A stretch of 64,000 bases of DNA from Phylloscopus collybita (taxonomy: Eukaryota; Chordata; Aves; Passeriformes; Phylloscopidae): the NCBI GenBank assembly GCA_027886175.1, contig JAJNNQ010000004.1, positions 15,019,501 through 15,083,500 of the forward strand. Reading direction: 5' to 3'. The position numbers and the translations under genes were made by a program. The first letter of the stretch is position 1, and the number at the start of each line of letters is the position of its first letter. Under the pieces are notes generated by a model. The model made no database searches, was not told where the DNA came from, and saw nothing but the letters and a program-made list of their open reading frames with translations. Positions 13,130-25,829 of this stretch are shown one piece after another.

Positions 13130-13520
13130 CTTGAGTTTAACTTCTTAATGTCTTAATGGCACACTTTAAATGCCATTACTATTTCACCTTCTTCAACAAA
13201 TTTAAAGCTCTGCTAGCTGTCTGGCATCAAGCTTGTCAGGGTGCCAGGTATTTTGCCAGACTGTGAAGCCAAGATGCATGAAAATGTCAACAATCTCAGG
13301 CTCATTAGTTTTTGGCTTTCCTGGCCTTTCTGTAATGACTGCAGTGCTGCATAAGCTAAATGCTATTTTATTAATTTACTCCTATTAGTTCCAGTGGAAA
13401 CCACAGCCAACTTTAATGTAAACAGTTAAGCTGTTGAAAGAGTGTTCTCCTATTGATTTGTTAATTTAAGTTATTTACAAGGAAAGCTGCCTGCCAAAGT
13501 CTGCTTCCCTCTAATAAGTT
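13130..13520. other. Candidate conserved noncoding element
   Basis: A repeat-free block of balanced composition with clustered motifs seen in vertebrate noncoding enhancers: TTTAAATG, TTATTAATTTACT and TTAATTTAAG. It has no coding frame with conserved peptide. The call rests on sequence texture, not alignment. Confidence 0.25.
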
Positions 13521-14735
13521 CAGAAAATGATACAGTGTGGATATTTTGTTCTTTTCTTCTTCCTATCTTTTCTCTTTTAAAGGACTAGAAGATATTTGTT
13601 GTATTGGATATTTTTTGATTTGGCTTGTAAAGCTGCCACGAACATTCCAGGCAAAAAAAAAAATAAAATCCCCAAACAAACTTCTTTGTCCTTTATTTGT
13701 GATTTAATTGGTCAGGCAGAAAGGTTATTTGCCTTGGGAAATGAACACATGAGAACACAGAACAACTTAAAAGCCTTTAATAAGGTTCATGCTGCCTTTG
13801 TCCACATTTTTGAAATGCGTTGATTTTTGTCTCTATACCTTCAGCATAAAAATAAGCAAAAGATCACGCATTAAGGATAGCATACTCTTACAGCATTCAT
13901 ATGCATGCTGTACTAAAGAGCCTACTAATTTTGTTGGATAACCTGTTGCTTCCTATTGTAGTGTCAAAGTCCAAAGGAAATGTCCAAATTAATTTAAAGT
14001 TCTTCCAATATAATTGCATATCACTGTACCGTTACAAGCTTCTCCATAAAAGCCACTTCACCCATAACTGGATGTCTTGGATATGTGCTGCTTATCCTGA
14101 TGATGAGGATAAAATCTCTTGTACTATTTACTTAGTGTTGAAAACCACTGTGAAAAATATGGTACTACGAAATAATAGAAGTTTGTGATGATACATAAGC
14201 TATCATCATATAACTTGGAAGGAAAAATACTTTTCTTTAATGATTTTAGATATTTTTTACAAATGCACATTTTCTGAAGAGAAATATATGTATGCATGTA
14301 TGTATGTTTATTTGCCTGATTTTTGAAGAACTGCACTAAGTGACATAATTTTTCAAAAAATAGGAAGGTTTTCCTTAATGAGAACTCAGAGCTTGTTATG
14401 AGCTAAGTGACTGCTTCTGTCCTTTACTTCTGGAAAGTTGCCTTTTTGGTCTTGAATCTCGGAAGAGTAAGATGTTGTAGTCTTTGTTAGTAAGGCTTAA
14501 GGCTTTTTCAAATGTATTGCTACAGTTGTTCAAATCCAGACCAGTTGAACTTTGACTGAAAATCATTACAAGCTGATAGTTGTTTGGTGTAGAAGAAGAA
14601 ATGAGTTGGTGATGTAAATCCTACTTCTAGTAGCTGGCTATCAACAGCTGAAAACTCATCTGTTTTTGAGATAGATTTGTTGCTTTTTTTTTTTTTTTTC
14701 CCAGTAAGAGCTCAGGCTATAACCCTGGAATATAT
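13521..14735. other. Unique AT-rich sequence
   Basis: Includes a short (ATGT)n-like run at about 14287-14310. Nothing else was recognised. Confidence 0.5.
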
Positions 14736-14790
14736 TGGGTTGCTCTGAAAGTAAATGTTAAAATGGAACCATGTACAGTCTCTACTCTTG
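14736..14790 (+). mobile_element. Possible mariner-type terminal fragment
   Basis: TTGGGTTGCTCTGAAAGTAA, next to a TA dinucleotide, resembles the terminal inverted repeat of the avian mariner family (Galluhop type). No matching opposite terminus and no transposase remnant were found. It would be a short relic at most. Confidence 0.35.
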
Positions 14791-16079
14791 TTTTCAATAC
14801 TTACCTCGCTGAGCTTTGTGGTCTCCTGCTGAGTGTAGGAGCTGGATAATGGTCTATTGCTTCTTTTTTTTTTTTTTAAACAGTGATTTGTGCCAGTAAA
14901 CTATACTCAGAGCAAATGGGTCAAACATGAGGTTCTGTGGTGAAGAGCTAAACAATGAATAACAGGTGCCTAGGGATCATCATAAATACAGGGCACCCTG
15001 TAGAGTGATATTTATGGCTGATAGTGGTTTTGTGATTTTCTGAACTAAAAAGCGTATCTTCGTGCTTTAGTAGCTTTTGACAGTGGACAGCTTTTTTATT
15101 GCTATGAATTTCTCCCCTGCCCATTATGTGATGCAACGTAACTGTTCATTAAACAGATGTAAATAGGTTTTTCTTTTTGTCCTTTGTCTCTGCCGGTGTT
15201 TCTTGATCCCTCTGTGAATTAACTACCTTATACTTTGTTCAGGCTTTCTGAAGTCCAGTGCTCTGGGCAGAGGCCCAACGTTGTTTCAAATTTACAGGAA
15301 GGCAAAGTTTTCAAATTGATTAACTATGATGGAAAATCAGGGTCTTGCACAAGAGGCTGTAGTTAGAGTGGAAAACAGAAAGAAGGGATGTATCTTCTCA
15401 CCATACCATGTAGGAGCAGGAGAAGTGCTGAGAGTTGGTGCCAAAAAATCTGAGTGCTAGGAAATAGTTCTGTGATCTCTTAGCTGCTCACTAGTACTGC
15501 ATGCTTTGTTGAGAGGCAGGAGATGACTCTGTCTCCCTGTCCCACTTCTGAACCTCTTTCTGAACCTCCTGTCTGAAATATCTCTGACTCTATCCCATTG
15601 CCTTCTCCTGTTTCTGCATCCCTTGACCCTGTTAGTTCCAGTGGGATACTAGGTCAGTTCAAAAGCAGTATTTGTCTAAAAATACTGCTTTGCTTTTTGA
15701 ATGCCTCTGTTATATATCATGCCTCTTTATACTGTGACCAAGTTTGCTGTGTTGATGGTACCTCATGGCAAGAAGAACAGATGCTATGTTTTATGAACTG
15801 TGCAACTATCAGGAAATTGCCCTGGAAATGAACTTGTTGAATATAATGGTAACCTCTCTTTAATTGTTCAGTTTTATGGTCTTGTTGGTTTGGAAAATTG
15901 TGATACTGAATTAAATGTCTTCTGATACAAAATACTAAATTTAATCTGGCATATTTTAATGAATTTTAATATTTAGTACTGTAGTGGCTTTTCTTGGAAC
16001 TAGATGGAAAAGTTTTGGAACATGTATCAGAATACATTACAGGTTTAATGTAAAAGGAGTTAGCTCTGTAAGTAAAAAG
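14791..16079. other. Unique AT-rich sequence
   Basis: T-tracts at about 14682-14698 and 14863-14877. No recognisable gene or repeat. Confidence 0.5.
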
Positions 16080-16081
16080 AG

Positions 16082-16305
16082 GTAAAATTAGGTTTAAATT
16101 AGATCTTAGGAATAAATTCTTTGTTACAAGGGTAGTGAGGCACTGGAGCAGTTATCCCAGAGGAGCTGTGGGTGACCCATCTCTGGAAGTGTTCAAGGCC
16201 AGAGCAGGGCTTTGAGCAACCTCATCTACTGGAAGGTGTCCCTAACCATGTCAGGGGAGTTGGAATGAGATGATCCTGGAAGTCTTTTCAAACTCAGGCC
16301 ATTCT
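16082..16305 (+). mobile_element. CR1 LINE 3' end
   Basis: Starts in the AGATCTTAGGAATAAATTCT segment. It continues through GTGAGGCACTGGAGCAG, GAAGTGTTCAAGGCCAGA and GAGCAACCTCATCTACTGG to AGGCCATTCTG. These follow the order of the avian CR1 3' untranslated region. The final tail is degraded. Confidence 0.85.
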
Positions 16306-18907
16306 GCTGTTGATCCATTGGTACTGTTCATCTAAATGAGTGTTTCTAGGACGATATCTTTTTTTTTTTCTGGCTGGTACTCTGGAGCAGTAAAAGGAGG
16401 AAGCTGATAGTGATATGATATTATATGAAGTCCTGATATTCAAACTCAGGGCCTCAAGTTCTTTAGCACAAGGCACATTTGATATGCATTTGAAAATGAT
16501 CTGCAAAATGGAGAGACACCAAATGACTCCATGGCTCTCTCGTGATAGCCTGAGAGCTTGGTAGAAATTTTTATATGAAGTAGAACAAATATTCTAGATT
16601 TCAGATCAGCTGAGTTAGTTTATTTGTGTGTTCTGTTGCTTGAAGTTGCTGCCTTTATTGTGTTGAAAAGGTTACAAAAGCTTTTGTACACAATAGCTAA
16701 ATTTTCTTTAAATAATTACCTTTTTATACCTGAGGGCAATTTGTTTGCAAAATAGATGATTCATATTGTTGGGTAACACGGAAACAAGTTTTTTTCCATT
16801 ATTGTGTGTAATCTTTTCTTTGAAAAAAAGACTTTCACTGTGATTTGTATTAGATGTTTGTCCTGTGAATACACATTGAAATGCTTTTACTCAGGGAACA
16901 AAGATACGTTCCATTAAATTTACTGGTTGCACCATTAAAAAACTAAAATACCAAAACAAAACCAACCCATACACCTGTTTTATTTATTTATAATTTCTTG
17001 TGGGAAGCAAAACTTCAGCAGTGTGCCTTTTTTTTCCCTTTTTTTTTTTGCCAGGAAACTGGTGTTACACAGATTACTAAGTGGAAAAGGAAGTGATTTA
17101 TTATTGTTCTTGATTCTCCCTTCACCTGTGTTTCTGATACTGTGTTTTATGTGGCTATTAACTCCTAATGAAATTTGTAAGGATTTATTTTTGAAACTCA
17201 CTCATGACCAGTGAGATTCTAAGTCTTTTGAAAGAGATGGGAGGAAGAAAAGGAAGCTGGAATGCAATAAAGTCAGAGTAATATATGCCTGATTTTTCTC
17301 AGGAAACTCCATTAAAACTAAGGCTTGAAATTTTGCTTGACTAATGAATGTCCAAAATAAGCCTTGAAGAAACCTAGACAGTGCCAATGGCATGAGGAAT
17401 TACTCCAGGTATTTTTGATCCGGCTTCTCCAGCACACAGAATGCACACCAGAGGTTTGTGTAGTATCGTAATAATGTTCCATGTTTAATTATTTCATCCT
17501 TTCTTAGAAACACTTTTCAATTGATCTGCATTTTTGAGAACTGCCCGGCATTAAGCTGCTGTTTTCACATGATTGTTTATCTAAAGTTTGGACTATTGAA
17601 TGTTATGTCATATTGACGTCAGACCGTGTTTTTTTCCTAAATGTTGAGTTAGGATTGTTTTTTCCTAAATGCATAACTTTATACATATCTGTGTATAAGA
17701 TCTACTTATCTATGCATAATCCACTCTTATGTTCCCTCTATAGGTGTAGTGGTTAAGGTGGAGATTGCAAAATGTCATCTTAAATAAATTTTTAGTTTCA
17801 CATAAATGTAGCAAAAATAACATTAGTTTTCAAATTTTTAGAAATAAATGAGCTTCTCCTTTTAAACTTCCCACACACAGCTTTGTAAAATACCCAAATA
17901 TTGTTTTAAAGCATAGGTGTAACTGACTTGTGTCAGTATAAAACATACATAAAAGCCTTAGTATAAAACAAACATGGTAACTTGGTGGCTTTTCTTCAGA
18001 TTTCTGAGGTGGGTTTTGACCTTGAAAACCTTGGTGTTTTGACAAAAACAGTAGAGAAATCTAATGTACTTGAAGCAGCCATTTCTGTTTTGGCAGGCGT
18101 GTTTTTTTTGAAAGCACAGTCTGGGGCCTGATCTTGGCAATATGTGTTGGAACATGAATATGTTGCTACAAGTGTTAGTAGTTAAAAAACATCAGCTTCT
18201 GCCTTATTTTAATATTGGAAGCATTGTTTCTAGAACATGTGCTCAGCACACTCAATCTCTGTATGTTTCCATACAAATGTCTACAAATGCTGAGCATAAA
18301 ACTGTAACTTTGTTAGTTTTTGCTTACTTTGGGTTTAAATCCTTGAATAACCTACCTGTAGTTTTCCAAGTATGGGTGTATGCGTACACTCACTTGCATT
18401 CAAAGAATGATGCTTATTCTCAGAAAAAGGCTTTGGAAATGCCGCAAAGTAAAATTTAGTTCTGAAGCAAGTGAGGACGTATTTGCAGTAAAATAATATA
18501 GAGACTTGGAAAGAGTTTCAGAATTAGCTCACTATTAGCTCCAGACTACAGCATATTGACTTTTAGAGTATCACTGCCCAGCAAATGGTAATCACACTAA
18601 ACCTGAAACCATCATCCACTGTTCAGATTCAATCCTGCTGGGAAGATACACCCAACGTTATTTTGAGTATCAATTTAGATATAAATAATGGAAAGAAAGC
18701 TGTGAAATCAATACGTGTACATGGCTTTTTCATATGGAACACTCTTGCAAGATATGGAATGATTTTTTTTTTTTTTTTTTAGTCATGCCATTGTGGTGTG
18801 TTACTTCATTGTAAGTTTTTAGACTAGAAAAGTTGTACTGGAAAACAGGTAAGAATCCACTGGGTAGCTTTGAGCTGTACCAAAATTACTTATAGGTGAA
18901 TAATACA
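16306..18907. other. Unique AT-rich sequence
   Basis: Contains a 16-bp perfect palindrome centred on AAGCTT at 16673-16688 and a T18 tract at about 18763-18780. No exon was recognised. Confidence 0.5.
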
Positions 18908-18953
18908 ATTATTATTATTATTATTATTACAAAATTATTATTACAAAAATTAT
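18908..18953. repeat. (ATT)n microsatellite
   Basis: About seven ATT units, followed by a partial ACAAAATTATTATTACAAAA duplication. Confidence 0.9.
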
Positions 18954-21947
18954 CCTCCTTAAAATCTTAATCCCTACTCACAAACCTTTCCCTTAATATT
19001 CTGAGCACTTCTGTTCATGCCTGGAGCTGATTGCCACTTTGATTTCCAAAGATGAGAAAGCTGATGTTCATTGTTAAAGAAGTTCATGGCGCTGCTCCTT
19101 CTCTTCTGTAACATCAGCTGTGTATGTAGGGCAAGACTAAAACAGCATCTTTGAACAAAAGAAAAAGACCAAATGCCTTTTCTGGCTAGGTGGCCTTTCT
19201 CAGAGCAAAGGCAGCTTTTGTGGGGGTGGAACAGAACTTGATTTGTTCTGCAGTGCTTCCTGTCTCACAGATGTAGACTGGTAATGTTGTTTTCATGAAG
19301 GAATAATATTGGGATTTTTTTGTCTCACAAGTAACTGTTAGGTTCCAAAGTAAAATTAGAGAAGTAAGTCTTGTGCCCTCAGGATGGGGTTGTAAAAGTA
19401 TGTATTCAACATAATTAGGTACCTAATTGGGTGCCTAGTATTAAGCGATGCATATGCATATGCAAGTAATAAAATTATATTGGGAAATTCTTTGTTTGTC
19501 ATAGTCTGTGCTCTGCTCCCTACAGATCAAATTGTAGACAGAATGTCTTTTTCAGCTATTTGAAAATACTTACTTTCCAGGTAATTTCCTTCTTTTTGTT
19601 TGGGTTTATTTTTTTTTTTCCAGTGAGATTAACAAGGCTTAAAAAAATATCTATGAAAAATCCAAACCACTGTGGAAAGTACAAAAAAACATATACCAAA
19701 GGGAGACTTGAAAGTAAGTCAGTTATATATAGTGAAATTTGTTATAATTAAACACCCTGAGGTCAGAAATCACTGGAAGCTGTTTTTGTGTGCATGTAAG
19801 AGGTAATGAACAGTGTAGCTCATGGGATTGAAGTCAACAACTAACTGTTTTGGCTTGCTTTAGTAGATTTTCATGCCTTCATCTCTCTTCAGCAGAAAAT
19901 GCCATAATGGGGAGAACTTTAACAACTTGTCTTGTAAGTGAAACCAGCTGTTGGAGTGAACCAGCTATTGGGGAGAAACAAGGAATCACACTTCGTACAC
20001 AACCTGAGTTTCTCATAAACCTGGTGATCAAAAAAGAGGATGAACTTTAACAGTCAGGACACAGGCAACAAACAGCCTCCACAGTATTTGCTGCTTCTAA
20101 GTTGATATCAAAACAGAGATTTCTGTTTAAATTGCTCACATATGAGAACTTTTGGGAAAAAGGCAAGGGGATTGCACTGGAGAACCCATCAGACCTGAAA
20201 GTGAGGTTGTTTTCACTTAATTCACAATGAAGGTCCCTTAAATAGCCCACTGAATAGTCAGGTTACTGAGTGCTTAATTGTAGGCCTAAAGCTTGGTCAT
20301 TAATACAGCAGAATGTGCCAAATTTATGCATTAGCAACAGGAATATGCCAGGTATTAGAAGGAAAAACAGCAGGCTACTGGAACAGTACACCAGAAGGGT
20401 GTATCAGAGTAATTTCCAGTTTGTCATTAGTCTGGTTTATTGTCTGTGAACCTTTTAGTCTAAATATTTAACATTAGTTTTTCCTGGTGCTTATTTTGAG
20501 AAGTACCAATTCCTTGTCTTGAGTCAGTGTTGCCCACATCGTCACATTGTATTTAGACTGGTGTTGAGTAACCTTTAATTATATATCCTGTGGAGAAGGG
20601 AATGGCCTCTGTGCCTCAGTAGGTGGGGTTTGAAATACAGGTTTTAAATTAGCACAGGCTGTCAACTGATAAAGAGGATCTTACAAGTTCTTACTGCCTT
20701 TTTATAATGCTACCATTTACTACTAAACACTAATGTTTGAATGGGGAACAGTTGTACTGGTGTGGATCACTGTAACATTACTTAGTCCACCTGTCTGGAT
20801 GTGTGCTCTCGTCAACAAGCAGATTCATTCTCAGTCAGGCTCGTCATGAAGTTAATCTGAACCTATCTTCAAAATTCACTTCTTTGAATCACATTTGCTG
20901 CAATGATTCATTGCTTACTGTCCCTCCTGTGTCATCAACGTATGAACTATTAACAATAAAGGTTACAATGAGGGTGCAGGTGAAATTCTGCTCCAAGTCC
21001 CTATCACTGCTGAAAAGACTGACTTTGTATTTTTTAAGCATATAGAGTTTTGTTTGCAGAAATGATGTGATTTTTAATTGATGAACACAGGCAGTAGTTT
21101 CACTGTTAAGAAAATTCTTCATTTTTCTGAGTAGTTGGATAATGTATGCAAGGAGCTGGAGTGAAGTCTCTCTGTGTATGTGAATGTGTGTTTTTCTGGA
21201 GTGACAGTTGAGTTTCTCTGTGAATAACTTCAAGCTTACTTCTTTGTTTCTGTTTGTTCTTGATCATTCAGCACTTCAGTTTCATACTAAACATAAGATA
21301 ATTTCTTTAGATACTGTTCTTCAGCTAGTCATTTCAACAGCTTGAGACAGTACACCAAAGATTTTTAATTTTTTTTCCTGACTTAGATTAGATGTTCCTG
21401 ATAGGGATTTTTTTTGTTTTCATTCTACATGTCTGCTACATATTTGAACATAGATGGAATTATAAAAAATTAAAACACAGCATGTCTGGAGTTTCATGTG
21501 TGTATACTTCTAAAATGTTATATTCTAATCAATCATAAATATTGTATAAATTGTAAATATTGTATGTTCTGTTACAGCTCATCATATTGTTGAAATTAAC
21601 TTGTTAGGAAAGCAGTAACAGACTTTTCTGATAAGGGTATGTATACTAGTAAGCTGTTCATTTTGAAGATGACAGAAGAATTTTTAGGGTGCTTTAACCC
21701 TAACCAAACCACAGAAAGTGCCTGAACACTCCTGAGCATTGTTCTCAAAATGCTGTTTCAATGTAAGCCTTGCCTCTTTATTTTTAGAAGTGAAAGGAGT
21801 TTCGAACATAAAATTACATGATGTTTAATACATGATGGTTAGGGGAAGTTCTTAGGGAATGTGATATGTATTTGTGCAATGTATTTTTATCTTCTTCCCT
21901 AAACTGCTGATTGTCTTATTGTTCTCTCACTTTCTTTTGCCATGTAG
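18954..21947. other. Intron upstream of the first visible DTWD2 exon, unique
   Basis: AT-rich with no assigned repeat. It ends in the pyrimidine-rich tract and TGTAG acceptor of the exon at 21948. Small open frames (for example 20889-21233 minus) have no recognisable peptide and AT-biased composition. Confidence 0.6.
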
Positions 21948-22038
21948 CCGTCCTCAGAAGGTGTGTTTATGTCCTTTCCTGCCTGTACATCCACTAAAGG
22001 TCTCCACCTGCTTGTATATAATTCAGCATCCAGCAGAG
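21948..22038 (+). CDS. DTWD2: DTWD2 internal exon, end of the Cys-rich N-terminal segment
   Basis: After one base that completes a serine codon, the exon reads [20 protein letters not shown] and then [10 protein letters not shown] (30 codons). The RPQKVCLC stretch carries the last cysteines of the CxxC...CxC-type cluster that precedes the DTW domain in this family, probably a metal site. The IIQHPAE segment is the first conserved strand of the domain, a family hallmark. The acceptor is a TGTAG preceded by a pyrimidine-rich tract. The donor is GAG|GTGAGT, a strong consensus. The exon starts in phase 2 and ends in phase 0, so the missing upstream exon must end with the first two bases of a serine codon. 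An in-frame open stretch runs upstream into the intron (from 21874) but is T-rich and not coding. By homology this is probably exon 2. Confidence 0.93.
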
Positions 22039-22118
22039 GTGAGTAAGGTTGTGGTAACTGTGGAGCTTGAGCTCAAATCTTAGTGCAGCAAATAGTAGGC
22101 AGGAGGAAACAGCTGTGC

Positions 22119-22653
22119 TGTCGTGCTTCAACCCCAGCCATCAGCTGAGTACCTCACAGTACCACAGTACTTGCCTCTCTGCCAGATGGGTTAGGGATGA
22201 GAAGCAGAGGGAGAAAAGGTAACATTTTTTGTGAGAGAGATAAGAACAGTTTAATAAATTAAACAAAATATAGTAGTAGTGCTACTAGTATTAATAATAA
22301 TAGCAAGTGATGCACGATACAATGTTCACCACCCGCTGGTGCCCAGCCCTAAGCAGCAACTGGCAGGTTCTGACCATCCTCAGTTTAAATATTGGCATGA
22401 TATTCTGTGGTGTAAAATAACCATGTTTATCCAGTTCCAGTCATCTGACCTGGACATGCTCCCTCAAGATTTCTTATGCAGGTCCTCACTGGCAGAGCGT
22501 GAGACACTTGAGAAGTCCTTGGCTTAGGGTAAAAACTACTTAACACACTGATGTTTTTGTTGTTGCTATCAACATCATTCTCATCATGGATCCAAACCAC
22601 AACATTTTATCAGCTACTGGGAAAATAATTATATCCCTGCCAAAACCAGGGCA
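22119..22653 (-). mobile_element. ERV solo LTR (common avian family), antisense
   Basis: On the minus strand it begins TGCCCTGGTTTTGGCAGGGA (22653) and ends GCACGACA (22119), the layout of one of the most abundant avian ERV LTR families. Toward its 3' end it carries TTATTAAACTGTTCTTATCTC, where the polyadenylation/R region of that family lies. It is about 535 bp with no internal domain nearby. A target-site duplication could not be matched. It lies only 80 bp downstream of a DTWD2 exon, antisense to the gene. Confidence 0.8.
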
Positions 22654-22906
22654 ATCATATAATGATTTTTCTTTTTCAACTTCGTGAGCATCAGACGAAT
22701 GCCAGTTCATCTGAGTTGCCATATTCGTTGTTCAGTTCTTCTGAATTACTGTATCTTCTGAAATAACACCTTATTTCTGTAATTTCATGCATGCAAGATG
22801 TCTCAACTAGTCCTACTGTATAGTCCTACTAGAATTAAAATCTACTTGCCTATATACAAATTGTAAGAATGAAATAACATTATTATTAAATAACATTAAG
22901 TAACAT

Positions 22907-23019
22907 AAAGGCACATGGTGTGATTTGTGATGTATCCTGTGCAAGGCCAGGAGTTGGACTCAGTGATCCTCATGGGTCCATTTCAACTCAGCGTATTCTC
23001 TGATTCTGTGATTCTGTGA
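22907..23019 (+). mobile_element. CR1 LINE 3' tail
   Basis: GTATCCTGTGCAAGGCCAGG, then GGACTCAGTGATCCTCATGG, ending in a tandem ATTCTGTG tail. This is the extreme 3' end of an avian CR1, 5'-truncated to about 110 bp. Confidence 0.9.
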
Positions 23020-25325
23020 ACACAGAGTCTCATAGAGGTGCTTAGAGTTGATCCTTGGAGAAATGTATTTTGATTAAAGAAGTGATCTTTTGTTAGTGTT
23101 CTGTTGAAAATATGAATTAAGCTATTTATCTTAGTGATGACCTTAGCTATTTTCCCAATGAAAAGCTACAGTTCAGATTCAGAACAGAATGTTTTGGTTT
23201 ACCAATAGGAGAACATACATTGATGTTTTTCTCTTTGGTTGACACTGGCCTATGGAGTGGATCATAAGGCATTTAGAAATTGTAACACAGCTACACAGAT
23301 CTGGCTAGATGGTGGGTCTGCAAATTATACTACGGAATTCAGAAAATTCTACTCTCTTGCTCCAGATGTTTGCTTGACATTACACAGTTGGTCAATCAAC
23401 GTGCAAAGAGTAATTTCCTGGAGGAATTTAATCTAAATACAAAAAAATTCAATTTTAAAAAAGCCTTCTCTTGCAGGGAAATAAAACAGAAGCCATGACA
23501 TATTTGGGCCCTGAATGGGAAAACTGATTTTTAATGGACTGTATATAATAGCAATACTCTTCCATTACTTCTTATTTCAAAAGTACCTAAATACAGACTG
23601 AAGTCACTTGCTGGGAAAAAGAAGTTTGAAAATGTGCCAGAGATACTGAATTGGCATTTTAATTGTGTTGAATTCCCTGTTTCATGGTGGAGGGTATTAG
23701 AAAAAGTTTGCAGATTTTTCTGTATTTAATTCCCCATTCCTGTGTCTGTCTGGAAGGCTACAAAAAAAAAATCTGCAATTTATTTTTAATTTAGCAATCG
23801 CAACAGCTGTCTGTTACAATTGGATGCAAGTTTTTCCATTACTCTATATTATATAATGATAGTTGATACAATAAATTATCATTGGAAGACCACTATGTTA
23901 ACTATCCAACTACATGACAGCCCTTGGCTTATCAGAGATAAGTCCTATTAAATGGTGTGAAGCTGAGAACATCATATAATGACCTTTGGAAGTGGACAAG
24001 ATAAGATGGTCACAGGTGGTGTTTTTGATTGCATAACTGCAGACGCATATGTGACAAAAGGTAAATTCCCTTTGCTTGTAGCTGCTCATACTCAAAACAC
24101 AATCAGTCTTGAAAGCAGATGAGCCTTCTGGACTGTATCTGATCCTTCAGTCTGTCATTGCATTATAGACACACTCTAACAGTCTGTTTCAAAAATATCC
24201 CATTAAACTAACCAAGCAGAGAATGTTTTTCCCCTGCTGCATATCAGTCCTAACTGTGTCGTCCCTCATGTGCTTCATTATTGGCTTTGGAAGTCTGCAG
24301 TGCATTGAAGTAAGCCTTCAGCTATGGTCACATGATGCTATCGAGACAAGATAGTAACGTAGAAAGTCAGGAAAAACATTTTCTGTTCTCTGATTAATGT
24401 AACTAATGTCTTCGCATTCACACTATTCAGAGGCCAAGCTGTCAGATAAACCTGTGCATGTATCACGTATTGTGAAGGGGAGAGGAATCACTTATTGTAG
24501 AGCAGCAGATCGTATGTGAGAAATCATACTGTCAGACTTCCATTTTGCGTAATAGCCACGTGAATTATTTAGATTTTTATTTGTGAAGGAATCCAAGCAT
24601 AATACAACATTCCATGTCAAGGTGTAAATACTTGTTCTCACATCAGTGTTATTCTACCATTGCTCATCATGAAAATAATATAAAAACTAAAAATATAGAA
24701 ACCCAGCATTAGGACTAGTGCCAAAGTAATGAAGTTATTTGCTCAGTCTGATTTATTTTTCTTCTTTGCATATACATAAATATATATATATAAAAGAAAA
24801 TAATTTCGCCTTTTTTCCTTTTTCATACCTGCTGTTATGATCCATAGGTCAGTGGCATAGTTAGGTGTACAAACCCCTTTTTGTCCTATCTTTGCTTTTG
24901 ATTATTCTTGTAGTAAGTAGGATGTAGGTTGTTATGTACTTTTCAAAACCTGAGCGATGTGTCTAACTCAGGATAGAACTCTGAACCATAGCAGAGGGTA
25001 TCTGTTTAAATTTCTTGTTCCCTGCCTTTCTTTCTGCAAGAATTTTCCACGTTAACCATCTGAGAAGAAAACTTAGACTGTGCATATTTAATGATCCTGT
25101 ATATTGATCTAATGCCAGTAATTTGCTTTGACTTGCTCATTATAATACTTCTTGCATATAGTATTTCTTAGTGAATGATAAGAAGCAAACATGAAGGAAA
25201 TATATACCCATTGGCTTTAATAAATATTTGTATTAGTTTGAATTGTTGTTTCATTGTAGAGGGATAATGCTTTGGTAACCAAAATAACCACAAATTCCCC
25301 CCCAAAAAATCACAATGTAAAAGTA
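23020..25325. other. Intron, mostly unique, with a (TA)n run
   Basis: Repeat-free apart from a short (TA)n at about 24779-24793. Parts (about 23530-23720 and 24140-24330) have the composition of constrained noncoding DNA, but no alignment supports this. Confidence 0.45.
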
Positions 25326-25332
25326 AATTGCC

Positions 25333-25828
25333 TTGAGTCTGGCAGGAAGACTTAGATTTTCATGCTGCAGCTCTCAGAGATCTGTGCCTCCAGCATTTGG
25401 ACTACTGCTGAGCAGAGCTCACACAGAATCAGGGCTGTGCCTCCAAGACTGCCTTCAAAGGCCACTAGCCTGGGGGCAGGCAAGAGATTGGAGGGCATGT
25501 AGCCAGAATAGCTAAGCCTGACTGATGAGGGAGATGTTCGGTACCATATGACAGCACAGTAAGAGCTGGGAGAGGTAGGTGACATCTATCACTGAGGCTT
25601 GTGTAGGAACAGCTACATGGGCAGAGGCCTTATTTCCCAGGAAGTGGGAAATAAGTGCACTTTGCCTGCTGATAGGAAATGGAGAATAAAATGTATTTGT
25701 TTTCCATTACTTCTGCCCATGGCCTTTTCAACCCACAAGTTCATTTATATCTTATTTCCCCACTCTGTTGCACTGAGAAGGGAGAGTGGCTGGTAGGCAC
25801 CAGGAGGCCAACCAAGGTCAGCCCACCA
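25333..25828 (+). mobile_element. Degraded ERV LTR, sense
   Basis: The 3' third (about 25700-25828) aligns in order with the LTR at 1890-2692: CAACCCACAAG, a TTATATCTTATTTCC segment, GAGAAGGGAGAGTGGCTGG and GGTCAGCCCACCA at the end. The 5' part, with GCTGAGCAGAGCTCACAC and CAGACTGCCTTC-like segments, also fits avian LTR sequence. The left boundary and target duplication are not resolved. An AATAAA lies at about 25684-25689, where polyadenylation would be expected. Confidence 0.6.
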
Positions 25829-25829
25829 C

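Noticed and set aside
16657..16694. Interrupted palindrome as a terminator or structured RNA
   Set aside because: The arms are asymmetric with mismatches and AT-rich. Such structures are common by chance in this composition.
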